NCBI RefSeq assembly: GCF_014268445.2
Contig: NZ_CP077089.1
Span: forward strand, 1,047,501 to 1,111,500
DNA: 64,000 bases
Reading direction: 5' to 3'
DNA from: Pseudomonas tensinigenes
GTDB lineage: Bacteria; Pseudomonadota; Gammaproteobacteria; Pseudomonadales; Pseudomonadaceae
A program made the position numbers and the translations under genes. Of the stretch, positions 56,191-64,000 are shown piece after piece (the first letter of the stretch is position 1; the number at the start of each line of letters is the position of its first letter). Below the pieces are notes generated by a model that ran no database searches, was not told where the DNA came from, and saw only the letters and a list, made by a program, of their open reading frames with translations.

Positions 56191-56280
56191 TCGCGAGCAG
56201 GCTCACTCCTACAGGAGGATTGGCGTCGTTCACATAATCTGTGATCGACGCGTTACCTGTAGGCCTTCGCCTGCTCGCGA
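56191..56280. repeat. Degenerate REPIN, mixed family 1/2
   Basis: TCGCGAGCAGGCTCACTCCT and CTGTAGGCCTTCGCCTGCTCGCGA face each other. The outer ends are family 1 while the TCCTACAGG/CCTGTAGG part resembles family 2, as if the element were a decayed chimera. Confidence 0.75.
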
Positions 56281-56310
56281 TTCGCTTGTAGCTTCAGCGC
56301 GAAATCAAGA

Positions 56311-58230
56311 TCAAACGCGGAAGTGGCTGACCATCTGCTGCAATTGACCACCCAGACGCGCCAGTTCAACACTCGACGCAGCCGTCTCATCACTCGCCGC
56401 AGCGGTCTGTTCCGACACGTCGCGCACGTTGATGATGCTGCGGCTGATCTCTTCGGCCACCGCGCTCTGCTGTTCGGCTGCGGCGGCGATCTGCTGGTTC
56501 ATCGACTGGATGTTCGACACCGTGCGGGTGATGTTTTCCAGTGACGCGCCAGCCTTGCGCGTCAGCGCCACGCTGCTGTCGGTCAGGGCGCGGCTGTTGC
56601 TCATTACCGCCGAAACCTGCTGGGTGCCGTTCTGCAGACCGGCGACCAGGCCTTCGATTTCTTCGGTGGATTTCTGCGTACGCTGGGCCAGGCCACGAAC
56701 TTCATCGGCAACCACGGCAAAACCACGACCGGCCTCACCGGCGCGCGCGGCTTCGATCGCAGCGTTGAGGGCCAGCAGGTTGGTCTGTTCGGCCACGGCT
56801 TTGATCACGTCCATGACGCTGCCGATCTTGTCGCTTTCCTGTTGCAGCACGCTCATGGCTTCGGTGGAACGCACCACTTCGCTGGCCAGACGCTCGATCT
56901 GCGCGATGGCTTCGTTGACCACTTTGTCGCCTTCACGGGCTTCGCCGTCAGCGGCGGCTGCGGCTTGCGAGGCTTCTTCGGCGTTGCGCGCGACTTCCTG
57001 CACGGTGGCAGTCATCTCGTGCATCGCGGTGGCAACCTGATCGGTTTCGACCTTCTGGCTGTTCACACCGGCGCTGGTCTGCTCGGTAACGGCGGACAGT
57101 TCTTCGGCAGCGCTGGCAATCTGGGTGACGCCGTCGCGGATGCCGCTGATCAAGTCGCGCAGGGTCACGCCCATGCGGGCGATGCCTTGTTGCAGCACGC
57201 CGAGTTCGTCGCGGCGGGTGACGGTGACGTTCTGGGTCAGGTCGCCGCTGGCGATGCGCTCGACCACAGCCAGGGTTTCTTGCAGCGGACGGGTGATCTG
57301 ACGGGTGATGATCACCGCAGCAATCACGCCAACCAGCAATGCCAGCAGGGTGCTGATCAACTGGAAGGTGCGCGCCTGGGCACTTTCGATGTCGCGACGG
57401 TCGAGCTGGATCTGATACAGCTGCTCGCTCGTAGTGACGATGGCGGCGCCTTGATCAGTCATTTCCTTACGCGCCTGCACGGCGTCGGTGTTGGCATTTT
57501 TATACGCCATCAACGCGCTGCGATAGTTGACCAGTGCGGTTTCCAGCTGACGCAGGGCGTCTTGCTGCGAGTCAGCAAAATGCACGTTCAGTTGCTTGAG
57601 GCTGGCAATGGCGGCGTCAATCTGGCCGATGGCTTTCTGCTCGGTTTCGGCGTTGGTGGTGGCGGTGTAGCCGCGCACTTCATAGCGCGCGAGGATGAAC
57701 GCTTCCTTGGCGGCGGTGATCGCTTGGAACTGCTCGAAACGCTGCTCGCTCATGTCCATCTGCTGCACGCGTTTGCTGATCGATTCGATCTGGTTGTACG
57801 CGGTCTCGGCACTCACGCTCATGCTGTCGCGGGCGCTATTACCGGTGCGATAGGCGTTGCGCATTTTGTTCAGCGACGTCTGGTATTCAGCGATGGTCGC
57901 GGCCTGCTCCTTGAGCAGTTTGACGTTTTCCGGGCTCTTGAAGCTGTTGATCAGCTTCTGTTGCTGCGCGGCGAAGCTTTCGAGGGTGGTCTGCACATTC
58001 TGCGCGGCGGTTTCATCGCCATTGGTCAGCATGTACTGCAGGCGCACTACGCGCAGTTTGGTCAGGCCGGCATTGAGCTGGGTGATGTCGCTCATCCAGT
58101 TGCTGCGGTCGATCAGGCCACCGAGGCTGGTCCAGCCCGTCAGGGCTAGCACGCAGGTCAGGGCCAGTACCAGGCCGAAGCCCAGGCCCAATTTCATGTT
58201 CACGCTGATGTTGCCGAACCAGCTATTCAT
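56311..58230 (-). CDS. Methyl-accepting chemotaxis protein with HBM sensor
   Basis: 639 aa. TM1 about 13-35 ([21 protein letters not shown] region), then a periplasmic helical region of about 250 residues (45-290). Its length and helices ([35 protein letters not shown]) match helical bimodular (HBM) sensors such as McpS, which bind organic acids. TM2 is about 298-318, followed by HAMP and a cytoplasmic signalling hairpin with [20 protein letters not shown] (about 505). No C-terminal CheR-binding pentapeptide is seen. Start 58230 has GGAGG 7 nt upstream; the longer frame is non-conserved. It is divergent from the phosphatase gene. Confidence 0.92.
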   Translation of the reverse strand: MNSWFGNISVNMKLGLGFGLVLALTCVLALTGWTSLGGLIDRSNWMSDITQLNAGLTKLRVVRLQYMLTNGDETAAQNVQTTLESFAAQQQKLINSFKSPENVKLLKEQAATIAEYQTSLNKMRNAYRTGNSARDSMSVSAETAYNQIESISKRVQQMDMSEQRFEQFQAITAAKEAFILARYEVRGYTATTNAETEQKAIGQIDAAIASLKQLNVHFADSQQDALRQLETALVNYRSALMAYKNANTDAVQARKEMTDQGAAIVTTSEQLYQIQLDRRDIESAQARTFQLISTLLALLVGVIAAVIITRQITRPLQETLAVVERIASGDLTQNVTVTRRDELGVLQQGIARMGVTLRDLISGIRDGVTQIASAAEELSAVTEQTSAGVNSQKVETDQVATAMHEMTATVQEVARNAEEASQAAAAADGEAREGDKVVNEAIAQIERLASEVVRSTEAMSVLQQESDKIGSVMDVIKAVAEQTNLLALNAAIEAARAGEAGRGFAVVADEVRGLAQRTQKSTEEIEGLVAGLQNGTQQVSAVMSNSRALTDSSVALTRKAGASLENITRTVSNIQSMNQQIAAAAEQQSAVAEEISRSIINVRDVSEQTAAASDETAASSVELARLGGQLQQMVSHFRV

Positions 58231-58483
58231 CAAAAATCCTCCAGAAACGTTGGGTTTCTTGTCGTCAGTTAGGCTGGAAGATTGTTGTTTTTTTGAGCCA
58301 GCAAGGGTGTTAGCAGGTTTGTATCGGCCGCATTTCCCAGAGCTGAAAGGATTTTGTCCTACGGAATTTGTAACATCGGATCCCAAGACTTTTTTCACAT
58401 GGGTTTCACTGGCTGCCCACGCGCGCCTCTGTACCTTCGCCGCATCGAATGAACCCGTGATGCAAAGTGGCGAGGCGGTTTTT

Positions 58484-59155
58484 GTGGAATTGAGACTGAG
58501 TCTGTTCGGCGTCAAACGCTCGATTGATCTGAGCTTTTTGGCGCGTTTTCGCAACACTTGGGTGGTGTTGGCGGCATCGGTGTTGGTGATCCCGCTTACC
58601 CTGTGGTTGCTCGCGCCGGCGGCGGTGCCGGATCTCGCCCATGGCAATGTCTCCGGTGCGCAGGCGCTGGCAGCCGGTTGGGCCAAGGGCGAAGTGATCG
58701 TGCTGGTGCGTCACGTCGAGCGCTGCGATCACTCCAAAGCTGCCTGCCTGAGTGGCAATGACGGCATCACCGATCGCTCACGCAGTGTCGCGGTGGCGGT
58801 CGGTGCCCGTTTCGAGCAACTGGGCCTGAACAACGCCGACATCTACAACAGCCCGTCGATGCGCACGGTGCAGACCGCCGGTTACATGTTCAACCATGCC
58901 GCCAGCGGCGACGACTGGTTGATCAACTGCCGGGGCCGCATGTTGCAGGATGCGCTGGCCCACAAGGTGCCCGGTCGCAATCTGGTGCTGGTGACCCACA
59001 GCGAGTGCATGGCGCAAATCGAGAAAGATCTCAAAGTACCGACTTCGGACGTGGGTTACGGCTCGTCATTATTTGTTTCCGCTGCCAGCCCGGCGGCTCC
59101 CAAGATGCTCGGCTTTATTGAAGCCTCCGACTGGCGCACGGTGAATACCCGATGA
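58484..59155 (+). CDS. Membrane-anchored histidine phosphatase (Ais/PmrG-like)
   Basis: 223 aa from GTG 58484 (GAGG 8 nt upstream); ATG 58460 is the alternative. One N-terminal TM ([20 protein letters not shown], about 25-45) places the enzyme in the periplasm. Phosphohistidine motif LVRHVERCD (about 70), [15 protein letters not shown] (about 124) and second His in LVTHSECM. It resembles Ais/PmrG, which removes a phosphate from LPS core heptose, but substrate is inferred. Translationally coupled (ATGA) to the PAP2 gene. Confidence 0.85.
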   Translation: MELRLSLFGVKRSIDLSFLARFRNTWVVLAASVLVIPLTLWLLAPAAVPDLAHGNVSGAQALAAGWAKGEVIVLVRHVERCDHSKAACLSGNDGITDRSRSVAVAVGARFEQLGLNNADIYNSPSMRTVQTAGYMFNHAASGDDWLINCRGRMLQDALAHKVPGRNLVLVTHSECMAQIEKDLKVPTSDVGYGSSLFVSAASPAAPKMLGFIEASDWRTVNTR

Positions 59156-59973
59156 AATCACGCTTCTACGCTTATAATTTCGGCATTCCGCTGGCCTGTG
59201 CGGCGCTGGTGTTCCTGATGTTCGACATGACCCGAATCGACATCGCCTTCAGCAACCTGCTGTTCGATCCGATGACCCAGACCTTCCCGCTCGACAAAAT
59301 CCACTTCTTTGAAAAGCTCACGCACAAATGGGCGCGGATCATTCCCAACTGGACGGCGGAAATCGCGTTGGTCGGCGCACTGCTGTCGCTGGTCTGGCCG
59401 TTGGTCAATCCGCACATGCGTCCGCGACTCGGTGCAATGCTGGATCGCAGCAAAGTCGCGCCAGTGCTGCGATTTGCCGCTGATCACCGTAGGGATTTTC
59501 TGTTTGTGGTGGTCGCATTCGCGCTCTGCACCGGGGTGATTCACTTCCTCAAATCCCACACCAGCGTTTACTGCCCCATCGAAACCACGCTGTACGGCGG
59601 AAAAATGGCCCACATTGAGTGGTACAGCAACTTTCAACTGTTCCATGAAGCGGGTAGTGGCCGGTGCTGGCCGGGTGGTCATGCGTCGGGTGGCTTCACC
59701 ATGCTGGCGCTGTATTTCGTGGCGCGGCGCTATCAATGGCGTTTTTCCAGTGCAATCTTGTGGGGCTCACTGTTGCTGGGGTTCGTTTATGGCACTACTC
59801 GTGTCCTGCAAGGTTGGCACTACATGTCCCACACGTTCTGGGCCGGAATCTTCGTCTGGCTGGCGTGTTTGCTGACAGCGCTGGCCTTCTACGGACGGGC
59901 GCGGCTGGATGTGCCGGTGCTGAGCAAGCGCACGCAGAAAGCTTTCATTGCGCAGTCTGAGGTCTCTCTCTGA
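59152..59973 (+). CDS. PAP2-family membrane phosphatase
   Basis: 273 aa with about six TM helices. Tripartite PAP2 motif: KSHTSVYCPIE region (about 125), CWPGGHASGGF (about 172, catalytic His) and TRVLQGWHYMSHTFWAG (about 217, second His), though the usual final Asp is replaced in the HTF stretch. PAP2 enzymes dephosphorylate lipid A, undecaprenyl diphosphate or phosphatidate. With the Ais-like gene and the opposite GT39 gene, it points to LPS or lipid A tailoring. Confidence 0.88.
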   Translation: MKSRFYAYNFGIPLACAALVFLMFDMTRIDIAFSNLLFDPMTQTFPLDKIHFFEKLTHKWARIIPNWTAEIALVGALLSLVWPLVNPHMRPRLGAMLDRSKVAPVLRFAADHRRDFLFVVVAFALCTGVIHFLKSHTSVYCPIETTLYGGKMAHIEWYSNFQLFHEAGSGRCWPGGHASGGFTMLALYFVARRYQWRFSSAILWGSLLLGFVYGTTRVLQGWHYMSHTFWAGIFVWLACLLTALAFYGRARLDVPVLSKRTQKAFIAQSEVSL

Positions 59974-59996
59974 ACCCGTCCGGATGAAATGAAAAA

Positions 59997-60018
59997 AACC
60001 GCCAATCATCGGCGGTTT
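59997..60018. terminator. Bidirectional terminator
   Basis: AAAAAACCGCC and GGCGGTTTTTTT around AATCATC, between the convergent PAP2 and GT39 genes. A- and T-runs on both sides. Confidence 0.92.
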
Positions 60019-60039
60019 TTTTATGCGGCTGCGCAGGCC

Positions 60040-61518
60040 TCAATAGCCGACGAAGTAATACGCCTGTCGTCCGACCATCATGGTCTTGAGTACTTTCAGT
60101 GGGGCGGCGGGTTCGCTGTCGCCGGCCATCACCACGACATGGGATGGCGAGGCCGCGAGGAAATCTCGCAGCTGCACTTCGGTATCCAGGCCTTTGAGTA
60201 CCTGCTGGGTGTAGAAGACCGTGGCGCCACCGACCCGCTCGTTGGCCTCAAACAGTGCGACTTGATGCCCGGCAGTTTGCAGCGTCTGAATCTCTGCGCT
60301 CAACGGCAGGAACGAAAGCTTTTTGTCGGCGTGGGGCAGGGCCCACTGCGCGGCTGCGAGGTAACTGCCGATCACGAGCGTGAGCACACCCACTGCCAGT
60401 GTCTGACGCTGTCGGGCGATTCGGCCTACGAATCCATTGCCTGATTCGTACTGCTTCAAGCGCTCGAACAGCACGCTCGCATACTCCGCGGCGATCACTG
60501 CGGCGGCGGGTGTCATCGACATCAGGTACACCGTGCGCTTGCTCGACGCCAACGTCAGCATCACGAACTGCGCAACGATCCACAGGCTGAAAAACAGCAA
60601 GTAGCGGTTAGCCTTCAATTGTTTACGGAAATGCCAGAGCCCCAGGTACACCAGAATGTTCCACGGCAGGAAGGCTTCCGGCAGTTTGGCGAGGTAGTAA
60701 TAGAACGGTTCGTAGTGCCCTGCCTCGACGAACGAACCGCTGAAGCGCCCGACACTGTTGGTCAGCAGCACCTCTTTGACGGCCTGCGCGCCGCCGTGCT
60801 GGAAGAGGATGACGAGCCAGATCAGCAGCGGAATCAAGCCGACCATGGTCAGTAAGCCGGGTCGTAGCCAGTCGGCGATTTTCAGGCGCTTGTCCATCAG
60901 GTTGTCCGCCAGCAGATAGGCAAAAATCACCACCCCCGGCATGGCCAGGCCCAGCACACCTTTGCTCAATGTGGCGATGGCGATCCCGACTACAAACAGC
61001 AGCGAGTTGCCGAGCGTCGGTGCCCGCTGCGCCTGGAAAAAGGCGAGCAACGCCGTGGCTACGCCGAGTGCGAGCAGCGCGTCTTCGCCGACGCCGCGCA
61101 CATTGCTCCAGTAACTGGCCATGGTCGCGAGCAGAATGCCTGCGGTCCAGGCGACCATTTTCGGCCGCTCGAAACGCCGCAACATGCCGTACAGCAGCAT
61201 CACGCTGAGCAACCCGGCAACCGCTGACGCCAGTCGTACGGCCCACGGTGAAACGCCGAATACGCGCATCGCGCCAGCATCCAGCCACAGGCTCAGTGGT
61301 GGTTTTTCCAGAAACGGTTCGCCGAACAGGCGCGGCGTCACCCAGTCGTTATCAAGGTGCATCTCCATGGCGATCCCGGCGACACGGGCCTCGGTGGAGC
61401 CTTGCAATTGGTGGCCACCCAGCGCGAAGAAAAACAGCAGGGCGGCAAGCAGAAACAGCGAAGTGGCGGCACGCGACATGGGGTTCAGGCAACCGGAAGG
61501 GGCGGGAGGCCTGAGCAT
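60040..61518 (-). CDS. GT39-family (ArnT-like) membrane glycosyltransferase
   Basis: 492 aa with about 11-12 TM helices. The first periplasmic loop carries GSTEARVAGIAMEMHLDNDW and PFLEKPPLSLWLDAGAMRVFG (about 45-85, only ends given), the DE/E-KPP pattern of ArnT/PMT-type transferases. It uses a polyprenyl-phosphate sugar donor, as ArnT does for lipid A aminoarabinose. The C-terminal soluble domain is short. Start 61518 is chosen for the CAGGA upstream. It lies 29 nt after the GNAT gene on the same strand. The acceptor is unknown. Confidence 0.85.
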   Translation of the reverse strand: MLRPPAPSGCLNPMSRAATSLFLLAALLFFFALGGHQLQGSTEARVAGIAMEMHLDNDWVTPRLFGEPFLEKPPLSLWLDAGAMRVFGVSPWAVRLASAVAGLLSVMLLYGMLRRFERPKMVAWTAGILLATMASYWSNVRGVGEDALLALGVATALLAFFQAQRAPTLGNSLLFVVGIAIATLSKGVLGLAMPGVVIFAYLLADNLMDKRLKIADWLRPGLLTMVGLIPLLIWLVILFQHGGAQAVKEVLLTNSVGRFSGSFVEAGHYEPFYYYLAKLPEAFLPWNILVYLGLWHFRKQLKANRYLLFFSLWIVAQFVMLTLASSKRTVYLMSMTPAAAVIAAEYASVLFERLKQYESGNGFVGRIARQRQTLAVGVLTLVIGSYLAAAQWALPHADKKLSFLPLSAEIQTLQTAGHQVALFEANERVGGATVFYTQQVLKGLDTEVQLRDFLAASPSHVVVMAGDSEPAAPLKVLKTMMVGRQAYYFVGY

Positions 61519-61547
61519 ACGTCGGCAATCCTGAACAAATTGTGAAG

Positions 61548-62135
61548 CTAGGCCAGTTGTCGTGACCAACGCTTGTCCGGCGTTTCGAACAGCGGATTGA
61601 CCAGCGCCGTCAGCACATGATCCTGCCAGCGCCCGGCAATGTTCAGATACGCCTTGGCGTAACCCTCGCGCTCGAAGCCCAACCGCTCAAGCAAGCGCGC
61701 ACTGCGCTCGTTGCCGGGGATGTAGTTGGCCATGATCCGGTGCAGATTCTGGGTATCGAACATGTAACCGATGCCAGCCTCCAGCGCCTCGTGCATCAAG
61801 CCTTGCCCCTGCAGGGACTCGTCTATGTGATAACCCAGATAACACGCCTGAAACGCTCCGCGAATAATGCCGCTGAAATTGCACGCGCCGATCATCTGCT
61901 GGCCGTCCGGCGTCAGTAGCGCGAAATGCATGGCCAGCCCGGCCTCGAACGCGCTGGCCTGTATTTCAAGACGTCGGCGAATCTGCTCGGTGGAAAAATA
62001 TTCGGTGGTGCGGATTGGCGACCATGGCGCGAGGTGGCGCTGGTTGCGTCGGTAGAACTCGCTTTCAAGTTCGGCCTGATCCGGAGCGAGTATTGCGAGC
62101 GTCAGGCGTTGGCAGGGCAGGGTCAACAGCGGCAT
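61548..62135 (-). CDS. GNAT N-acetyltransferase (RimJ/RimL-like)
   Basis: 195 aa. The substrate-side N-terminus RLTLAILAPDQAELESEFYRRN is followed by the acetyl-CoA site LGYHIDESLQGQGLMHEALE (about 112, Q/R-x-x-G-x-G/A variant) and NERSARLLERLGFEREGYAK (about 152). RimJ/RimL relatives acetylate ribosomal-protein N-termini or small molecules. Start 62135 has GGAG 6 nt upstream. It probably shares a transcript with the GT39 gene. Confidence 0.9.
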   Translation of the reverse strand: MPLLTLPCQRLTLAILAPDQAELESEFYRRNQRHLAPWSPIRTTEYFSTEQIRRRLEIQASAFEAGLAMHFALLTPDGQQMIGACNFSGIIRGAFQACYLGYHIDESLQGQGLMHEALEAGIGYMFDTQNLHRIMANYIPGNERSARLLERLGFEREGYAKAYLNIAGRWQDHVLTALVNPLFETPDKRWSRQLA

Positions 62136-62226
62136 CGGGCGCTCCGAAGTGTGGGTTCTTCCAGCAGAGTCGCGCAATAAGCGGGGTCACGGCAAGTCGT
62201 GGCGAAGAAGGGGCTTTGTTTCAGGC

Positions 62227-62252
62227 AAAAAAAAGCCCGCAGGAGCGCGGGC
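62227..62252 (-). terminator. Terminator of the DUF6124 gene
   Basis: GCCCGC-AGGAGC-GCGGGC with eight A on its left, i.e. a T-run on the minus strand, about 130 nt beyond the stop at 62386. Confidence 0.85.
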
Positions 62253-62385
62253 GAACCGTAGTTTCTTGAATGAGCGAACGGACTGTACAAGGGTTGGCCG
62301 CGCCGCTGCAGTGAAGAAAAATTCATCTCGATGGGCGGCTCCAACCGTGTCCGATGCTTCAATAAACGTGCACAGACTTTGCCCG

Positions 62386-62760
62386 TCAATGGCAGGTTTC
62401 AGGCCTGGATGAGGGCGGCGCGCTCTGCGGATCAAGATTGTCCCGTGCCCGGCAGACCAGGATCTCGGCCAGCGCGCTTAATTGCTTCATTGCCACCGCC
62501 ACATGGCGTTTCGAACCGTCGAACTCATCGGCAAAGTTGGCGCTGATGGCCGTCAGAGAGTCGAGAATCTCGCTGGCGTGGGTGAGCAGGGTCAGCGTGT
62601 CGACATCTTCCCGTACCCTGATGAGCTGATTGAGCGGCACACTACGCCGCCGCTTCGACGCCTCGCTGCGTGCGCTGGTGTTCGACTGGATTTGAGTGCT
62701 GGACGCTGGCGCATCGGAAGGTGCCGAGCCAACCAGCGAAAGTCGGGTGATTTTCTTCAT
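62386..62760 (-). CDS. DUF6124 (DUF3077-type) small protein
   Basis: 124 aa. The helical core DVDTLTLLTHASEILDSLTA, then ISANFADEFDGSKRHVAVAMKQLSALAEI (about 60-110, described by ends) is the pattern of this Pseudomonas-rich family of unknown function. The N-terminal 50 residues are Ser/Arg-rich and probably disordered. The start at 62760 has GGAG 8 nt upstream. Monocistronic with its own terminator. A decayed relative lies at 44054-44323. Confidence 0.75.
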   Translation of the reverse strand: MKKITRLSLVGSAPSDAPASSTQIQSNTSARSEASKRRRSVPLNQLIRVREDVDTLTLLTHASEILDSLTAISANFADEFDGSKRHVAVAMKQLSALAEILVCRARDNLDPQSAPPSSRPETCH

Positions 62761-62980
62761 GACGTAGCTCCGTGGAGTGAACATTCACTGCAATTGCGTC
62801 TGCCAATCGTCCGTTGGATGGCAGTGGTCGTGGAGGGTAACGCCTTGAAAAACGCTGCACCAGTTCATGGAAGTCGACGCGTGTTGCGGGAATTTTCCTA
62901 GGATGCTCGATGTGGGAAGGAACGCGTGGCGATAAAGCACTTTCTGGATTTATCCGCCGGCTTGAGTCCGGTGACGGAGC

Positions 62981-63901
62981 TCAATATTCCGCCACCTTTT
63001 CTTCGCGCAAAACCCACCCGGCTTCGCCCGCCATCAACGTGTATTGAACCTGGCGCATCTTCCCCGTGCGGCCTGCGCCTGCATCTGCGTTGTCATACAC
63101 CGGGAAGCGCTGCACCAAGGCGTTTTCCACCACTGCAAACGAATCCTCGCCCTGATAGCCCGCGGCGATTTTCGGATTGTCGCTGACCGGCGGCAGGTAG
63201 ATTTCGCTCAGGGATTTCTTGTTGTTGGCCGAATAGGCGATCAGCTCTCCCGGCATGCCGCGTCCGGGAACGCGGGTGAAGATGTAGATTTCGGGCGAAC
63301 CGTCGTTGTTCAGGTCTGCAATTTCGGCGCGGACGATATCGCCCTTGAGCGGGCGGGTGATCGCGCTGTTATCGATTTCCAGGCCCTTGGGTTCAATGCG
63401 CAAAACGGATTGGCCATCGACCTGTTCACGGCTGACGTGAAAGCGGATGCCCTGCAATTCCAGTGTCTGTTCGAATGGCTTTGTCTGAGCCGCATCGGCG
63501 CCGGCGAGCCTCAGAGACAACGCATAGTTGGCGACTTCATTGCGCCGTGCCGCATTGCGCATGAGGTACACCTGAACGGTGTACTCCCCATCGGAAGGCA
63601 GTGAGCCAGAAAAGTGATTGCCCATGATCGAGCCGTTGAACAGCGCGTAATCCGCGCCCTTGGCGGTGATGTTGAAGTAGGCGGAGGTGTTGGACGGTTT
63701 GAAATCGATGGTGAGCATCTGGCCGGCCCTTCCTTTGAATCTGTACTCCGCCGTTTGGTCCCCCTTGATCGACTGTTTGCGCTCGACACTGTCCGCACTG
63801 GTTGTGAAAGCGATAGGCTCGACGCGCACAGCGCCATTATCTGCTGCGTGAACAGGCAGGGAAATCAGTGCAGCCAGTGTGGCGGCGATCCAGATCTTCA
63901 T
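62981..63901 (-). CDS. Periplasmic protein with PliG-like N-terminal domain
   Basis: 306 aa with signal peptide (IAATLAALISLPVHAA, cleavage about 20). Residues 35-125 (KGDQTAEYRFKGRAGQMLTI, GNHFSGSLPSDGEYTVQVYL, MRNAARRNEVANYALSLRL) follow the g-type lysozyme inhibitor PliG of enterics. The C-terminal 170 residues are extra and contain ADLNNDGSPEIYIFTRV, a calcium-loop-like NDG motif as in FG-GAP/VCBS repeats. Start 63901 has GGAG 6 nt upstream. The role could be lysozyme defence or a general periplasmic binding task. Confidence 0.7.
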   Translation of the reverse strand: MKIWIAATLAALISLPVHAADNGAVRVEPIAFTTSADSVERKQSIKGDQTAEYRFKGRAGQMLTIDFKPSNTSAYFNITAKGADYALFNGSIMGNHFSGSLPSDGEYTVQVYLMRNAARRNEVANYALSLRLAGADAAQTKPFEQTLELQGIRFHVSREQVDGQSVLRIEPKGLEIDNSAITRPLKGDIVRAEIADLNNDGSPEIYIFTRVPGRGMPGELIAYSANNKKSLSEIYLPPVSDNPKIAAGYQGEDSFAVVENALVQRFPVYDNADAGAGRTGKMRQVQYTLMAGEAGWVLREEKVAEY

Positions 63902-64000
63902 CTTCAACTCCATGCATCTCGATGTTCGCAGCATAGAGGCTGCGTCGAGGCAGCGCCCTGGATTGCGCGGATTAAATGTTGCTGGATTTGAGTGTGTGCT

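Noticed and set aside
56842..58149. Long plus-strand frame of 435 codons
   Set aside because: It is exactly antisense to the chemoreceptor gene and its His/Leu/Gly-rich composition is the usual shadow of GC-rich MCP coding sequence.
58348..58360. AGGA-TTTTG-TCCT dyad upstream of the phosphatase/chemoreceptor genes as an operator
   Set aside because: Only four-base arms; too short to support without comparative data.

Overview
The window reads as a chromosomal segment of a fluorescent Pseudomonas (P. fluorescens group). The grounds are the 23S/5S rRNA tails, the recC-recB-recD order, a yfiR-yfiN-yfiB operon, mmsAB, and three families of short palindromic (REP/REPIN-like) repeats at gene ends. 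One core is GGGAGCGAGCCTGCTCGCGA. GC is high with Pseudomonas-like codon use throughout, except for a few AT-rich intergenic stretches. Species-level assignment is inference.

Layout. 1-0.65 kb: end of an rRNA operon (3' 23S, 5S, terminator). 0.8-10 kb: recCBD with ATGA overlaps. 10.2-12.5 kb: yfiRNB, a periplasm/inner-membrane/outer-membrane c-di-GMP switch. 12.5-16.5 kb: LysR regulator divergent from mmsAB (valine/propionate catabolism) and a small cupin. 16.5-31.8 kb: an eleven-gene operon that looks like an undescribed biosynthetic system. 31.8-38.8 kb: regulators and small redox enzymes (MerR, NAD(P)H quinone oxidoreductase, two LysR, TSUP permease, monooxygenase-fold protein, MdaB, SDR) and a Fic protein with a convergent small gene. 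39.4-43.1 kb: a GntP permease / RpiR regulator / D-aminoacylase module. 43.3-44.6 kb: glyoxalase-fold gene and a repeat-rich gene-poor stretch. 44.6-50.6 kb: AraC regulator divergent from an FAD oxidase / glycerol-3-P dehydrogenase / FGGY kinase operon. 50.9-55.7 kb: secreted phospholipase C-like protein with DUF1302 and DUF1329 proteins. 55.8-64 kb: orphan FitA-type antitoxin, HBM chemoreceptor, envelope phosphatase/PAP2/GT39 group, GNAT, DUF6124 protein and a PliG-like periplasmic protein.

The main item is the 17.06-31.75 kb operon. It encodes an acyl carrier protein with a C-terminal zinc ribbon and two ketosynthase pairs. In each pair one member keeps the Cys-His-His triad and the next has lost it, as in KS-alpha/chain-length-factor heterodimers. 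Next come a fusion of a class III aminotransferase to a cyanobacterial-type acyl-ACP reductase, two short-chain reductases, and an export set (outer-membrane barrel, LolA-fold periplasmic protein, MMPL/RND pump). There is no dedicated acyltransferase, dehydratase or thioesterase. The simplest reading is a type II fatty-acid/polyketide-like line that releases its chain reductively as an aldehyde, transaminates it to a long-chain primary amine, and exports it to the outer membrane or outside. The product is not known from the sequence.

Secondary themes are envelope lipid and glycerol metabolism (44.6-55.7 and 58.5-61.5 kb) and decayed or unusual toxin-antitoxin-like pieces (Fic plus a small ORF; FitA without FitB). 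Palindromic repeats also appear to have remodelled several intergenic regions.
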